Both the position numbers and the translations under genes were made by a program. From Actinomycetota bacterium (GTDB lineage Bacteria > Actinomycetota > CADDZG01 > WHSQ01), in assembly GCA_019348445.1 (NCBI GenBank), contig JAHWJK010000004.1:16819-29713 (forward strand): a DNA stretch of 12,895 nucleotides, given 5' to 3'. Below the pieces are notes generated by a model. The model was given only the letters and a program-made list of their open reading frames with translations. It was not told the origin of the DNA and made no database searches. Positions 6,717-12,895 of this stretch are shown piece by piece (within the stretch, counting starts at the first letter, position 1; the number at the start of each line of letters is the position of its first letter).

Positions 6717-8039
6717 TTGGACACCGGCGATACCGCATGGGTCCTTGCTTCGTCGGCTCTGGTGTTGTTCATGACACCGGGCCTTGCACTTTTCTACGGC
6801 GGCATGGTCCGCGCGAAGAACATCCTCGGCACGATGATGCACTCGGTCTTCGCGATGGGGATCGTGTCGATCCTGTGGGTGCTCATCGGCTACACGCTCG
6901 CGTTCGGCCCCGATAAGGGCGGCCTGATCGGAGGTCTCGATTTCCTCGGCTTCTCCGGCGTCGGCGCGGAGCCCCATCCCGCCGGTCTCGGCGCCACGAT
7001 CCCGCACAGCACGTTCGCGCTGTTCCAGATGATGTTCGCGATCATCACGCCGGCCCTGATCACCGGAGCCTTCGCCGAACGCATCAAGTTCTCGGGCTAC
7101 GTAGCGTTCATCACCCTGTGGCTGCTACTCGTCTACTCGCCCATCGCTCACTGGGTGTGGCACCCGGAGGGCTGGTTGTTCAAGCTCGGGGCTCTCGACT
7201 TCGCCGGAGGAACCGTCGTCCACATCAACGCCGGGATCGCCGCGCTGGCCGCAATCATCGTCATCGGTAAGAGGAGGGGCTTCGGCAAGGAAGCGTTCGT
7301 TCCACACAACCTCACGATGACCATGCTCGGCACCGGGATCCTGTGGTTCGGGTGGTTCGGCTTCAACGCCGGTAGCGCGCTCGGAGCCAACGGCCTCGCG
7401 AGTTCCGCGTTCCTTGCGACGAACCTCGGCGCGGCCGCCGGTGCGTGTGGATGGGCGCTGATGGAGACGATGAAGGACGGTAAGGCGACGACGCTTGGAG
7501 TCGCGTCGGGGGCGGTCGCCGGTCTCGTCGCGATCACGCCGGCCGCGGGTTTCGTCGGCCCGGTCGGAGCGATCGCGATCGGTGTGATCGCCGGTTTCGT
7601 CTGCTCCAAAGCCGTCAGCCTCAAGTTCCGCTTGGGCTACGACGACTCGCTCGACGTCGTAGGCGTTCACCTCGTCGGAGGGATCGTCGGCGCGCTGCTC
7701 CTCGGCGTCTTCGCCGACATCTCGATGAACGAGTTCGGAGCAGATGGCCTTCTGTTCGGCGGTGGCGTCACGCTTCTAGGGAAGCAGCTGATCGCGATCG
7801 GAGCGACGCTGGCGTTCTCGTTGATCGTCACCTTCGGCATCGCAAAGCTCGTGGACATGGTCATCGGCCTCAGGGTCACGGAAGAGGAAGAGATCGCCGG
7901 GCTCGACATCACGCAGCACGCAGAGGTTGGGTACTCGCTCAGTGAAGGGGCAGGCGGGCACGCGATCGCGCCCTCCGGTCCCCCGGCGCACGGTCACGCC
8001 TCGAATACCGTGCGAGTCCCGCAAGGGGGTGAAGCATGA
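6717..8039 (+). CDS. amt: Ammonium transporter, Amt/MEP/Rh family
   Basis: A 440-residue polytopic membrane channel for ammonium/ammonia with the usual run of about eleven hydrophobic spans. It opens with DTGDTAWVLASSALVLFMTPGLALFYGG, the mature N-terminus of bacterial Amt proteins without a signal peptide. The pore twin histidines are His169 (GGTVVHINAGIAAL) and His318 (DVVGVHLVGGIVGALLLG), and the conserved AFAERIKFSGY and WFGWFGFNAGSAL segments are present. The TTG at 6717 is chosen because GAGAGGGGTGA at 6702-6712 is a strong Shine-Dalgarno at good distance; a longer GTG start at 6684 has none and would add 11 unusual residues. The cytosolic tail has the typical EEEEIAGLDITQHAEVGYSL, then about 25 extra residues with four histidines. 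It overlaps glnK by ATGA; the GlnK T-loop is known in the family to plug this channel when nitrogen is plentiful. Confidence 0.97.
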   Translation: MDTGDTAWVLASSALVLFMTPGLALFYGGMVRAKNILGTMMHSVFAMGIVSILWVLIGYTLAFGPDKGGLIGGLDFLGFSGVGAEPHPAGLGATIPHSTFALFQMMFAIITPALITGAFAERIKFSGYVAFITLWLLLVYSPIAHWVWHPEGWLFKLGALDFAGGTVVHINAGIAALAAIIVIGKRRGFGKEAFVPHNLTMTMLGTGILWFGWFGFNAGSALGANGLASSAFLATNLGAAAGACGWALMETMKDGKATTLGVASGAVAGLVAITPAAGFVGPVGAIAIGVIAGFVCSKAVSLKFRLGYDDSLDVVGVHLVGGIVGALLLGVFADISMNEFGADGLLFGGGVTLLGKQLIAIGATLAFSLIVTFGIAKLVDMVIGLRVTEEEEIAGLDITQHAEVGYSLSEGAGGHAIAPSGPPAHGHASNTVRVPQGGEA

Positions 8040-8374
8040 AAGTCGTAGTCGCAGTGATCAAGCCCTTCAAGCTCGACGACGTGAAAGAGGCCCTGGAAGA
8101 CCTGGGCGTGCAGGGCATGACGGTTACCGACGCCCGCGGGTTCGGCCGTCAGAAGGGTCACACCGAGGTTTACAGGGGGGCCGAGTATCAGATCGATTTC
8201 GTCCCCAAGATCCGTATCGAGATCGCCGTCAACGACGAGCAAGTCAACGAGATCGTGAAAGCGATCGTGACGTCTGCGAAGACCGATTCGATCGGCGACG
8301 GCAAGGTATGGGTCATGCCTGCAGAGGAAGTCGTTCGGATCAGGACGGGAGAAAAGGGCACTGACGCTCTCTGA
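8036..8374 (+). CDS. glnK: PII nitrogen regulatory protein
   Basis: A 112-residue PII signal protein, the exact usual length. It starts MKVVVAVIKPFKLDDVKEAL and holds the T-loop GFGRQKGHTEVYRGAEYQIDF with Tyr51, the residue that is uridylylated in enterobacteria and adenylylated in actinobacteria by GlnD. The B-loop TDSIGDGKVWV (residues 83-93), which binds ATP/ADP, and the RTGEKGTDAL end are also intact, so a functional trimer sensing ATP, ADP and 2-oxoglutarate is expected. The ATG overlaps the amt stop and has AAGGGGGTGA just upstream, a very strong Shine-Dalgarno, suggesting high translation relative to its neighbours. The amt-glnK pairing marks it as GlnK rather than GlnB. Its last codons probably overlap the start of glnD. 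Confidence 0.97.
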   Translation: MKVVVAVIKPFKLDDVKEALEDLGVQGMTVTDARGFGRQKGHTEVYRGAEYQIDFVPKIRIEIAVNDEQVNEIVKAIVTSAKTDSIGDGKVWVMPAEEVVRIRTGEKGTDAL

Positions 8375-10793
8375 TCTGCGGGCTTCGAAGCCCGTCCGTC
8401 TCGCCGACGGAGCACAGGCAGCACGGCAGCGCGCGGTCGATATCGACCGCGCGCTTGCCGATCTTGCCGCGAGGACGTTCGGGCCGAACCCGGATGTGTC
8501 GCTGGTCGCCGTTGGCGGGTACGGGCGCGGCGAGCTCTCACCGTTCTCGGACATCGACCTGCTGTTCCTTGTGAGGCCGCGCAGCGAGCTGTCACCAGCG
8601 ACGCTGCGCGGCCTCCTCTACCCGTTATGGGACGCGGGGTGGCAGGTCGGGCATGCGCTCCGCACCGCGAAAGAGGCGGTCGAGCGCGCGACCCAGGATC
8701 TCGATGCGGCCACGGCGGCACTCTCGGCGCGGCTGATCGCCGGCAACGACGATCACTTCCTCGAGTTCAAGGATCGCTTCGCCAGGTGGGTCGCGAAGCA
8801 ACAGCGCAGTCTCATCAGGAGGATCGCAGACGCCACCAAGCACCGCCACGAAACGGCAGAACGCGGCGGATGGGTGCTGGCGCCAGATCTGAAGAACGAC
8901 ATCGGGACGATGCGCGACGTGCACCGTCTCGGCTGGCTGCGCGCGATCGTCGGCGCAGGCGAGATCCCCGACCACATCGGCCGCCCCTACGACATCCTTC
9001 TCGCCGCGCGCGAAGCGCTGCACGGTGAGGTGAACAGGAAGCTCGACCGACTTCGGATCGACCTGCAACCACGCGTTGCACGCCGTCTCGGCTTCGACGC
9101 CGACGACGGTCGCGACGAGCTGATGATGCAGATCCATTCGGCAGCCCGCTCTATCGAATTCGAGAGCGCAACGCTCTCCGAAGAGATAGCAGCTCCGGTC
9201 GTGGGAGGACCACGCCGCTCGGGCAGCGTCACGCACCTGTCCAGTGGACTCCGTATAGAAGACGGCGTGATCGTCGCCATGCCAGAGAACGAACCGACGC
9301 CCGCCGCCGGTATGGCCGTCATCGAAGCTGTATCGATGACGGGACGCCCGTGCAGCGCCCGGACCGTAGCGTGGCTTCACGGGTGCTTCGCGCGGGAACT
9401 TCCGCCGGAGTGGGATCGCGAGACACGAGCGTCGTTCGTCGCCGCAGTGGCCGGCGAATACGTAACGGAAGCGCTCGAGCTGATGGACCACGTCGGGGGC
9501 TGGAGGTTGATCCCCGAGTGGAGCCGTATCCGCGGCCGCGCGCAGCACGATCCCTACCACCGGTACACGGTCGACGGTCATCTATTCATCACCGTCGCCG
9601 AGGTCGAGCGCGCTCTGCACGAAGACGCGCTCGCCGCAACCGCCGCGGCGCAAGCGGGTGACCTCGTCGCTCTGCGCATGGGCGCCCTACTGCACGACAT
9701 CGGGAAAGGCTCGGGTACCGACCACTCGGTCGTAGGACACGAGCTCGCGACCGCCGTCTGCCAGCGCATCGGGTTCGCCCCCGAGACGACGAACGAGATC
9801 GCGCAACTCGTTCGCTGGCACCTGCTGCTCGTGGATACCGCGACGAGGCGCGATCTCGACGACGGAGCCGTCATCGCCCAGGTGGCGGAGACCATCGGCG
9901 ACGGACGGATCCTGCGGCTCCTGTACGTGCTCACCGTCGCGGATGCCAACGCTACCGGGCCCGAAGCGTGGTCGGAATGGAAAGCGGCTCTAGTCGGAGA
10001 GCTATTCCGCAAGGCACTCGTCGCACTCGAAACGGGAGAGCTACCGGCTCGTAGCGATGTGGTCGAGAAAGCACGAGAGGTCGAGGCATACGAGCCGAGC
10101 CTTGCCGGACGAGCGGAGGAGTTATTGGCGACGTTGCCTCCGTCGTACATGGAATCGACGGCCGTCGAAGACATCGCGGACGAGTTGCGGATGCTGCTGC
10201 AGCCGCCGCAACCGGGTCAGGTCAAGTGCCGCATCTACGAGGGCGTCGACGAGTCGGCAATAACGGTCTGCCTCCCCGACCGCCCCGGCACGCTGGCTCG
10301 GACCGCCGGCGTCCTTGCGCTCAACCGGGTCTCGGTCAGGAGCGCACGCGCATTCGTCACGACGACCGGCATCGCGATCGAACGCTTCACCGTCGTATCG
10401 CCGGGGGCCGAGGCTTTCGACGCGGTAAGACGTGATCTCGAAGCCGTCTACGCGGGCAAGCTCGCGCTGGAGGCTCGCCTCGACCGGAAGATCGCGGATT
10501 ACGCGGTCGGCACGTCGGTCGACCCACGCGTCACGGTCCTCCAGGACGCATCGGCCCATTCCACCGTCATCGAAGTCAGATCGGCCGACGTCCTCGGCCT
10601 CCTTTACGCAGTGACCGCGGCGATGAGCGAACTCGATCTAGATATCCACGTAGCGAAGATAGACACGCTCGGCGAGCGCGTTGTCGATGTCTTCTACGTG
10701 AGGACGTCATGGGGCAGCAAGCTCGGCGACGACCAGGCCGGTGAAGTCGAACGCGCGATCGAGCATCGCGTCGCGCGATTGTTCAAGCGTTAG
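8361..10793 (+). CDS. glnD: Bifunctional PII-modifying enzyme (nucleotidyltransferase/removing enzyme)
   Basis: About 810 residues if begun at 8361. Domains in order: nucleotidyltransferase signature GGYGRGELSPFSDIDLLFL (residues 52-70; Asp64 and Asp66 are the metal ligands); linker helices; an HD phosphohydrolase domain with HRYTVDGH around 400 and HDIGKG at 445-450; and two C-terminal ACT domains (ITVCLPDRPGTLARTAGV from about 634, STVIEVRSADVLGLLYAV from about 734) that in the family sense glutamine. In actinobacteria the product adenylylates and de-adenylylates GlnK Tyr51. The first NTG in frame is a GTG at 8496, only six codons before the catalytic motif, with no Shine-Dalgarno at proper distance, and would remove the leading helix. 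The upstream frame reads convincingly as GlnD N-terminus (LADGAQAARQRAVDIDRALADLAARTF). CTG at 8361, with GGGAG at 8347-8351, is the best start I can find; it overlaps glnK by 14 bases. Gene identity is near certain; the start is not. Confidence 0.93.
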   Translation: MTLSDLRASKPVRLADGAQAARQRAVDIDRALADLAARTFGPNPDVSLVAVGGYGRGELSPFSDIDLLFLVRPRSELSPATLRGLLYPLWDAGWQVGHALRTAKEAVERATQDLDAATAALSARLIAGNDDHFLEFKDRFARWVAKQQRSLIRRIADATKHRHETAERGGWVLAPDLKNDIGTMRDVHRLGWLRAIVGAGEIPDHIGRPYDILLAAREALHGEVNRKLDRLRIDLQPRVARRLGFDADDGRDELMMQIHSAARSIEFESATLSEEIAAPVVGGPRRSGSVTHLSSGLRIEDGVIVAMPENEPTPAAGMAVIEAVSMTGRPCSARTVAWLHGCFARELPPEWDRETRASFVAAVAGEYVTEALELMDHVGGWRLIPEWSRIRGRAQHDPYHRYTVDGHLFITVAEVERALHEDALAATAAAQAGDLVALRMGALLHDIGKGSGTDHSVVGHELATAVCQRIGFAPETTNEIAQLVRWHLLLVDTATRRDLDDGAVIAQVAETIGDGRILRLLYVLTVADANATGPEAWSEWKAALVGELFRKALVALETGELPARSDVVEKAREVEAYEPSLAGRAEELLATLPPSYMESTAVEDIADELRMLLQPPQPGQVKCRIYEGVDESAITVCLPDRPGTLARTAGVLALNRVSVRSARAFVTTTGIAIERFTVVSPGAEAFDAVRRDLEAVYAGKLALEARLDRKIADYAVGTSVDPRVTVLQDASAHSTVIEVRSADVLGLLYAVTAAMSELDLDIHVAKIDTLGERVVDVFYVRTSWGSKLGDDQAGEVERAIEHRVARLFKR
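8379..8394 (+). repeat. 16-bp perfect palindrome (GC hairpin) just after the glnK stop
   Basis: CGGGCTTCGAAGCCCG is self-complementary, giving a six-pair GC-rich stem around TCGA. It begins four bases after the glnK stop and is followed at 8396-8410 by a second small hairpin (CCGTC, five-base loop, GACGG). There is no T-run, so it is not a standard intrinsic terminator; it could stabilise the amt-glnK message or damp read-through into glnD. Confidence 0.6.
8428..8455 (+). repeat. 28-bp perfect palindrome within the 5' region of glnD
   Basis: The 14 bases from 8428 (AGCGCGCGGTCGAT) are followed at once by their exact reverse complement. As RNA this forms about 12 base pairs closed by an AUAU loop, very GC-rich and stable. 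It lies 54 bases after the glnK stop, in frame with the proposed GlnD N-terminus, where it encodes RAVDIDRAL. No T-run follows. As DNA it could also be a symmetric protein-binding site. No second copy was noticed in the window. Confidence 0.85.
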
Positions 10794-10797
10794 GGGA

Positions 10798-11937
10798 TCA
10801 GGCGTCGGAGGTCGACGCGACGAGCTCCGCCGACTCCTGCGCGTCGTGCATCCGGATCTCGATGAACGCCTCCAACCGTTGCTGGGGCGTGTTGTCGAAG
10901 TCCGCGACGCGGACCGCCGCCTCGAGGAGCGGAATCGCTACCTCGGCGTGACGTCGCTCAAAGTCCGCCATGGCGGCGGTTTCGTCGCCGCCGCTGAGCG
11001 CCTCGTTGATCGCATCCGCGAGGAACTCGGCGCCACGGAACGCGTCGGAGATGCCATCTGCCGGCGCCGGATCCTTGTGATAGCACGCGTCGCCGACCAG
11101 CGCCCATCCCGGACCCGTCGCCTTGCGCAGGTAGTTCGGCAGCTCGGCGGACCCGACGAACCTCTCGGCTCGTTCGGCGCTACGCGTGCGCTCACCGATG
11201 TCACCCAGTCGATCGAGAGTGGCCACAAAATTGCCTTCGACATCACGCCGGAGATCGGCGAATCGTTCCTGCCTCCACGCGAGACCTACGAGCGTTAGCT
11301 CGTCGTTCGTAGGAGCGACGACACAGAACACGTCATCGTGGAAATACGTCTCTACTCCGTCGGCCTCGAGACCTCGGTAGTACGTGTAGTAACCGGCCGA
11401 GGTCGATCCTTCATCTCTGACGAAGGGCGCAGCGACCTCGCGCGCAATGACGGAATGGCGGCCGTCGGCGCCGACGACGATGCGGCCGCGCGCCTCGAAC
11501 GCCCCATCCGCGGTATGCCCCCGAACGCCGCCGATCCGGTCTCCATCTGGGATCACGGAATCGATGGATACGCCTTGAGCGAGGGAAGCTCCGGCCGCGA
11601 CCGCGGCGTCGACGAGGATCTTGTCGAGGAGGTAGCGCCGAGGCGCCGCAAGACCCGGCAGCGCGCTTTCGAGCGGGATTTCCAGTTCGAGCTCCTCCCC
11701 GGGCCCGGTGCTCATCCGAGCGGTGGTGATCGGCGGGCACCCGGTCGCGAACACGTCGTCGAGGAGGCCCCACTTCGCCAACCGCGTCATCCCGGCAGGC
11801 TGGACGAAGTGCGTGGACATCGTGTCGCTCGGGAACGTCGCCCGGTCCACCACCACGACGTCGTGGCCCTTCCCTGCGAGCAGCATCGCCAGCGGCGCGC
11901 CGGCACAGCGGCTTCCTACGATCACGATGTCGTGCAT
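10798..11937 (-). CDS. FAD-dependent oxidoreductase/monooxygenase (geranylgeranyl reductase-like family)
   Basis: A 379-residue flavoprotein. The N-terminal Rossmann segment is HDIVIVGSRCAGAPLAMLLAGKG (residues 2-24), ending with the ribose-binding acid in VVVVDR; the loop GSRCAG is the variant glycine motif common in this family. GADGRHS at 156-162 and GDACYHKDPAPADGISDAFRGAE from 282 are the second and third FAD-contacting motifs, as in aromatic hydroxylases, halogenase-like and geranylgeranyl reductase-like enzymes. No signal peptide or membrane anchor is seen. The substrate is unknown; plausible classes are aromatic compounds, polyketides or isoprenoids. AAAGGGGGG lies just before the ATG as Shine-Dalgarno. 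It is divergent from a TetR-type gene with a palindromic site between them, so probably induced by its substrate or a related ligand. Its stop faces the glnD stop with only four bases between. Confidence 0.9.
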   Translation of the reverse strand: MHDIVIVGSRCAGAPLAMLLAGKGHDVVVVDRATFPSDTMSTHFVQPAGMTRLAKWGLLDDVFATGCPPITTARMSTGPGEELELEIPLESALPGLAAPRRYLLDKILVDAAVAAGASLAQGVSIDSVIPDGDRIGGVRGHTADGAFEARGRIVVGADGRHSVIAREVAAPFVRDEGSTSAGYYTYYRGLEADGVETYFHDDVFCVVAPTNDELTLVGLAWRQERFADLRRDVEGNFVATLDRLGDIGERTRSAERAERFVGSAELPNYLRKATGPGWALVGDACYHKDPAPADGISDAFRGAEFLADAINEALSGGDETAAMADFERRHAEVAIPLLEAAVRVADFDNTPQQRLEAFIEIRMHDAQESAELVASTSDA

Positions 11938-11966
11938 GGCCCCCCCTTTAAGTATGATGTCACACC

Positions 11967-11989
11967 GTTATATAACAATGTTAGATAAC
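11967..11989. promoter_or_regulatory. Palindromic operator between the oxidoreductase and TetR-family genes
   Basis: Two 10-bp elements, the perfect palindrome GTTATATAAC (11967-11976) and GTTAGATAAC (11980-11989), are separated by AAT and together form a 23-bp near-palindrome. The second is embedded in TGTTA-GA-TAACA (11979-11990), also a perfect inverted repeat around two bases. The AT-rich site contrasts with the surrounding GC-rich sequence and would overlap promoter elements of both divergent genes, as expected for a TetR repressor controlling itself and its neighbour. Structure seen directly; the binding protein is inferred. Confidence 0.7.
11971..11976 (+). promoter_or_regulatory. Candidate -10 for the TetR-family gene, inside the operator
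   Basis: TATAAC matches TATAAT at five of six positions and is 36 bases before the GTG start. No strong -35 is seen upstream. On the opposite strand a TTGTTA hexamer and CATACT, 16 bases apart, lie upstream of the oxidoreductase and could be its -35 and -10. These are weak assignments made from short motifs. Confidence 0.35.
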
Positions 11990-12012
11990 ACTGGCATGAG
12001 AGGATGTCAAGC

Positions 12013-12666
12013 GTGAGTCCCCGAGTCGCGGATCCCGGTGTCGCCGAAGCCCTGGTGGAAGCCGGGGCCCGTCTCATCGCCGACGCGGAACCGCTGACCA
12101 CCCGCCGGCTCGCCGCGGAGGTCGGGACCTCGACCGCCGCGGTCTACACCCACTTCGGCAGCATCACCGAGCTCCGGCGTGCCATCCGCCGGGTCGGTTT
12201 CGAGCGGCTCGCGGCGTACCAGAGGAGCTACGAGCCGACCGACGATCCCGTCGCCGACCTCGCAAAGCAGGGGTGGGCATACTGCCGCAACGCGCTCACG
12301 AACCCGGACATGTATCGCGTGATGTTCATGGAAGTCCCCGTCGATACCTCCGATGCCGAGGTCGGCCTCTACACCTTTCAGATGCTGGTGGACGAGGTGC
12401 AGCGTTGCATCGACGCGGGCCGCTTCGGCGGCGACGCGTCAGATCTCGCGTTGCAGCTGTGGACGAGCACGCACGGAGTCATCACTCTGCACCTGGCCGG
12501 GATGATCGATGAGGCGGAAGTGGATCGACTGACGAGAGTGATCGGTCGAGCGCTGTTCGTCTCCTTCGGTGACCAACCGGCCGCTACCGACGCTTCCTTT
12601 GCCCGGAGTGCGGAATGGATAGCGAAGCGTCAAGCATCGGAGTCTGGCGCGACGCGGTTGCGATAA
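12013..12666 (+). CDS. TetR/AcrR-family transcriptional regulator
   Basis: A 217-residue one-component regulator. The N-terminal helix-turn-helix is clear: LTTRRLAAEVGTSTAAVYTHFGS at residues 28-50, with the family's A-x-VYTHF recognition helix. The C-terminal ligand/dimer domain has YRVMFMEVP near the middle and LALQLWTSTHGVITLHLAGM later, a pattern common in actinobacterial TetR proteins. The GTG at 12013 is preferred because GAGAGG at 11998-12003 lies nine bases upstream; the in-frame ATG at 12004 directly abuts that Shine-Dalgarno. It is divergent from the flavin oxidoreductase and very likely represses it through the 23-bp palindrome between them. Its ligand is unknown. Its last 37 bases overlap, on the opposite strand, the 3' end of the amidase gene. 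Confidence 0.92.
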   Translation: MSPRVADPGVAEALVEAGARLIADAEPLTTRRLAAEVGTSTAAVYTHFGSITELRRAIRRVGFERLAAYQRSYEPTDDPVADLAKQGWAYCRNALTNPDMYRVMFMEVPVDTSDAEVGLYTFQMLVDEVQRCIDAGRFGGDASDLALQLWTSTHGVITLHLAGMIDEAEVDRLTRVIGRALFVSFGDQPAATDASFARSAEWIAKRQASESGATRLR

Positions 12667-12895
12667 GCACCGTCGAGCAGCTCCTCCACGATGCGCGCGG
12701 TCGCGAACAACACGTCCTCCCCGCCACGGGCCGCAACCAAGGTCGCGGACACCGGGAGGCCCTCGATTTCGCCGCACGGAAGCGCAAGGGCGGGAACGCC
12801 GCCCGTATTCATCGGCGCGTTCAGCGCGTATTGGGCGAGGTCGGCGACGGCAGGTCCCGATGGAAGTTCGACCTTGTGCTGCTCGATCCGAGGTG
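12630..12895 (-). CDS. Amidase-signature family enzyme, C-terminal end
   Basis: The last 87 residues of a protein whose start is beyond the right edge. The segment ADLAQYALNAPMNTGGVPALALPCG followed by GLPVSATLVAARGGEDVLFATARIVEE is the characteristic C-terminus of amidase-signature enzymes (amide hydrolases, including GatA-like proteins): a proline/glycine-rich PxNxxGxPAL turn, a PCG strand, then a GLP strand and a final helix. The catalytic Ser-Ser-Lys triad would lie outside the window, so activity cannot be judged; a broad-range amidase is likelier than GatA, but this is not resolved. An ATG in frame at 12810-12812 is internal, because the family match continues upstream of it to the window edge. 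Its stop lies inside the TetR-family gene on the other strand, a convergent overlap of 37 bases. Confidence 0.82.
   Translation of the reverse strand, partial: PRIEQHKVELPSGPAVADLAQYALNAPMNTGGVPALALPCGEIEGLPVSATLVAARGGEDVLFATARIVEELLDGAYRNRVAPDSDA

Noticed and set aside
8354..8378. Possible +1 programmed frameshift joining GlnK to GlnD at CTC TGA, similar to the RF2 site.
   Set aside because: The relation of frames is right (+1), but the slippery codon is CTC rather than CTT, re-pairing would be poor, and the upstream AAGGG is too far from the stop. A separate CTG start is simpler.
8379..8410. Intrinsic terminator ending the amt-glnK transcript.
   Set aside because: Two GC hairpins are present, but no T-run follows either, and the downstream sequence is coding for glnD. 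Kept as hairpins only.
11996..12016. Six-codon upstream ORF (MRGCQA) whose stop overlaps the GTG of the TetR-family gene.
   Set aside because: It contains the Shine-Dalgarno itself and has no ribosome site of its own; a short ORF of this size is expected by chance.
1..12895. Prophage, insertion sequence, CRISPR array, toxin-antitoxin or other defence system.
   Set aside because: No transposase, integrase, spaced repeat array, small paired genes or defence domains were seen; gene content is metabolic and regulatory throughout.

Overview
The window is GC-rich, densely packed bacterial DNA that reads as an actinobacterial chromosome (Actinomycetota), most likely a poorly characterised lineage rather than Streptomyces or Mycobacterium. 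Three things suggest this: the gene order amt-glnK-glnD preceded by an array that fits the actinobacterial GlnR box; two divergent genes with the TANNNT-N6-ATG layout typical of leaderless actinobacterial transcripts; and protein families common in actinobacteria (F420/PPOX-type flavoprotein, FadD-like ligase, TetR regulators). No database search was possible, so lineage is inference.

Layout. (1) 1-275, minus: 5' part of a PPOX-type flavin/F420 split-barrel protein that runs off the left edge. (2) 334-6544, plus: a tightly packed run of six genes, apparently one operon: patatin-like phospholipase, FadD-like acyl-CoA synthetase, alpha/beta hydrolase, glucose-6-phosphate dehydrogenase (zwf), 6-phosphogluconolactonase (pgl) and a small two-helix membrane protein. 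Junctions are stop/start overlaps (TGATG, GTGA, ATGA, ATGA) or an 8-nt gap. The run links release and activation of fatty acids with the NADPH-producing entry steps of the pentose phosphate pathway. (3) 6559-10793, plus: a nitrogen operon with a predicted GlnR operator, an ammonium channel, the PII protein GlnK with the modifiable Tyr51, and the PII-modifying enzyme GlnD. (4) 10798-12666: a FAD-dependent oxidoreductase on the minus strand and a divergent TetR-family regulator, sharing a short AT-rich intergenic region with a 23-bp near-palindromic operator. (5) 12630-12895, minus: the C-terminal end of an amidase-signature enzyme, which overlaps the 3' end of the regulator gene and runs off the right edge.

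The strongest signals beyond routine annotation are these. A 28-bp perfect palindrome, with two smaller hairpins just upstream of it, lies at the glnK/glnD junction, in a stretch that also looks like the N-terminal coding region of GlnD but has no ATG, GTG or TTG start; a CTG start at 8361 is proposed. The GlnR-type operator has four pentamers in an exact 11-bp register. The amt leader can pair with its own Shine-Dalgarno sequence. The alpha/beta hydrolase appears to lack the usual catalytic histidine. The TetR/oxidoreductase intergenic region carries a clear palindromic operator. I see no insertion sequence, CRISPR array, tRNA or rRNA, and no gene-free stretch longer than about 175 bases.
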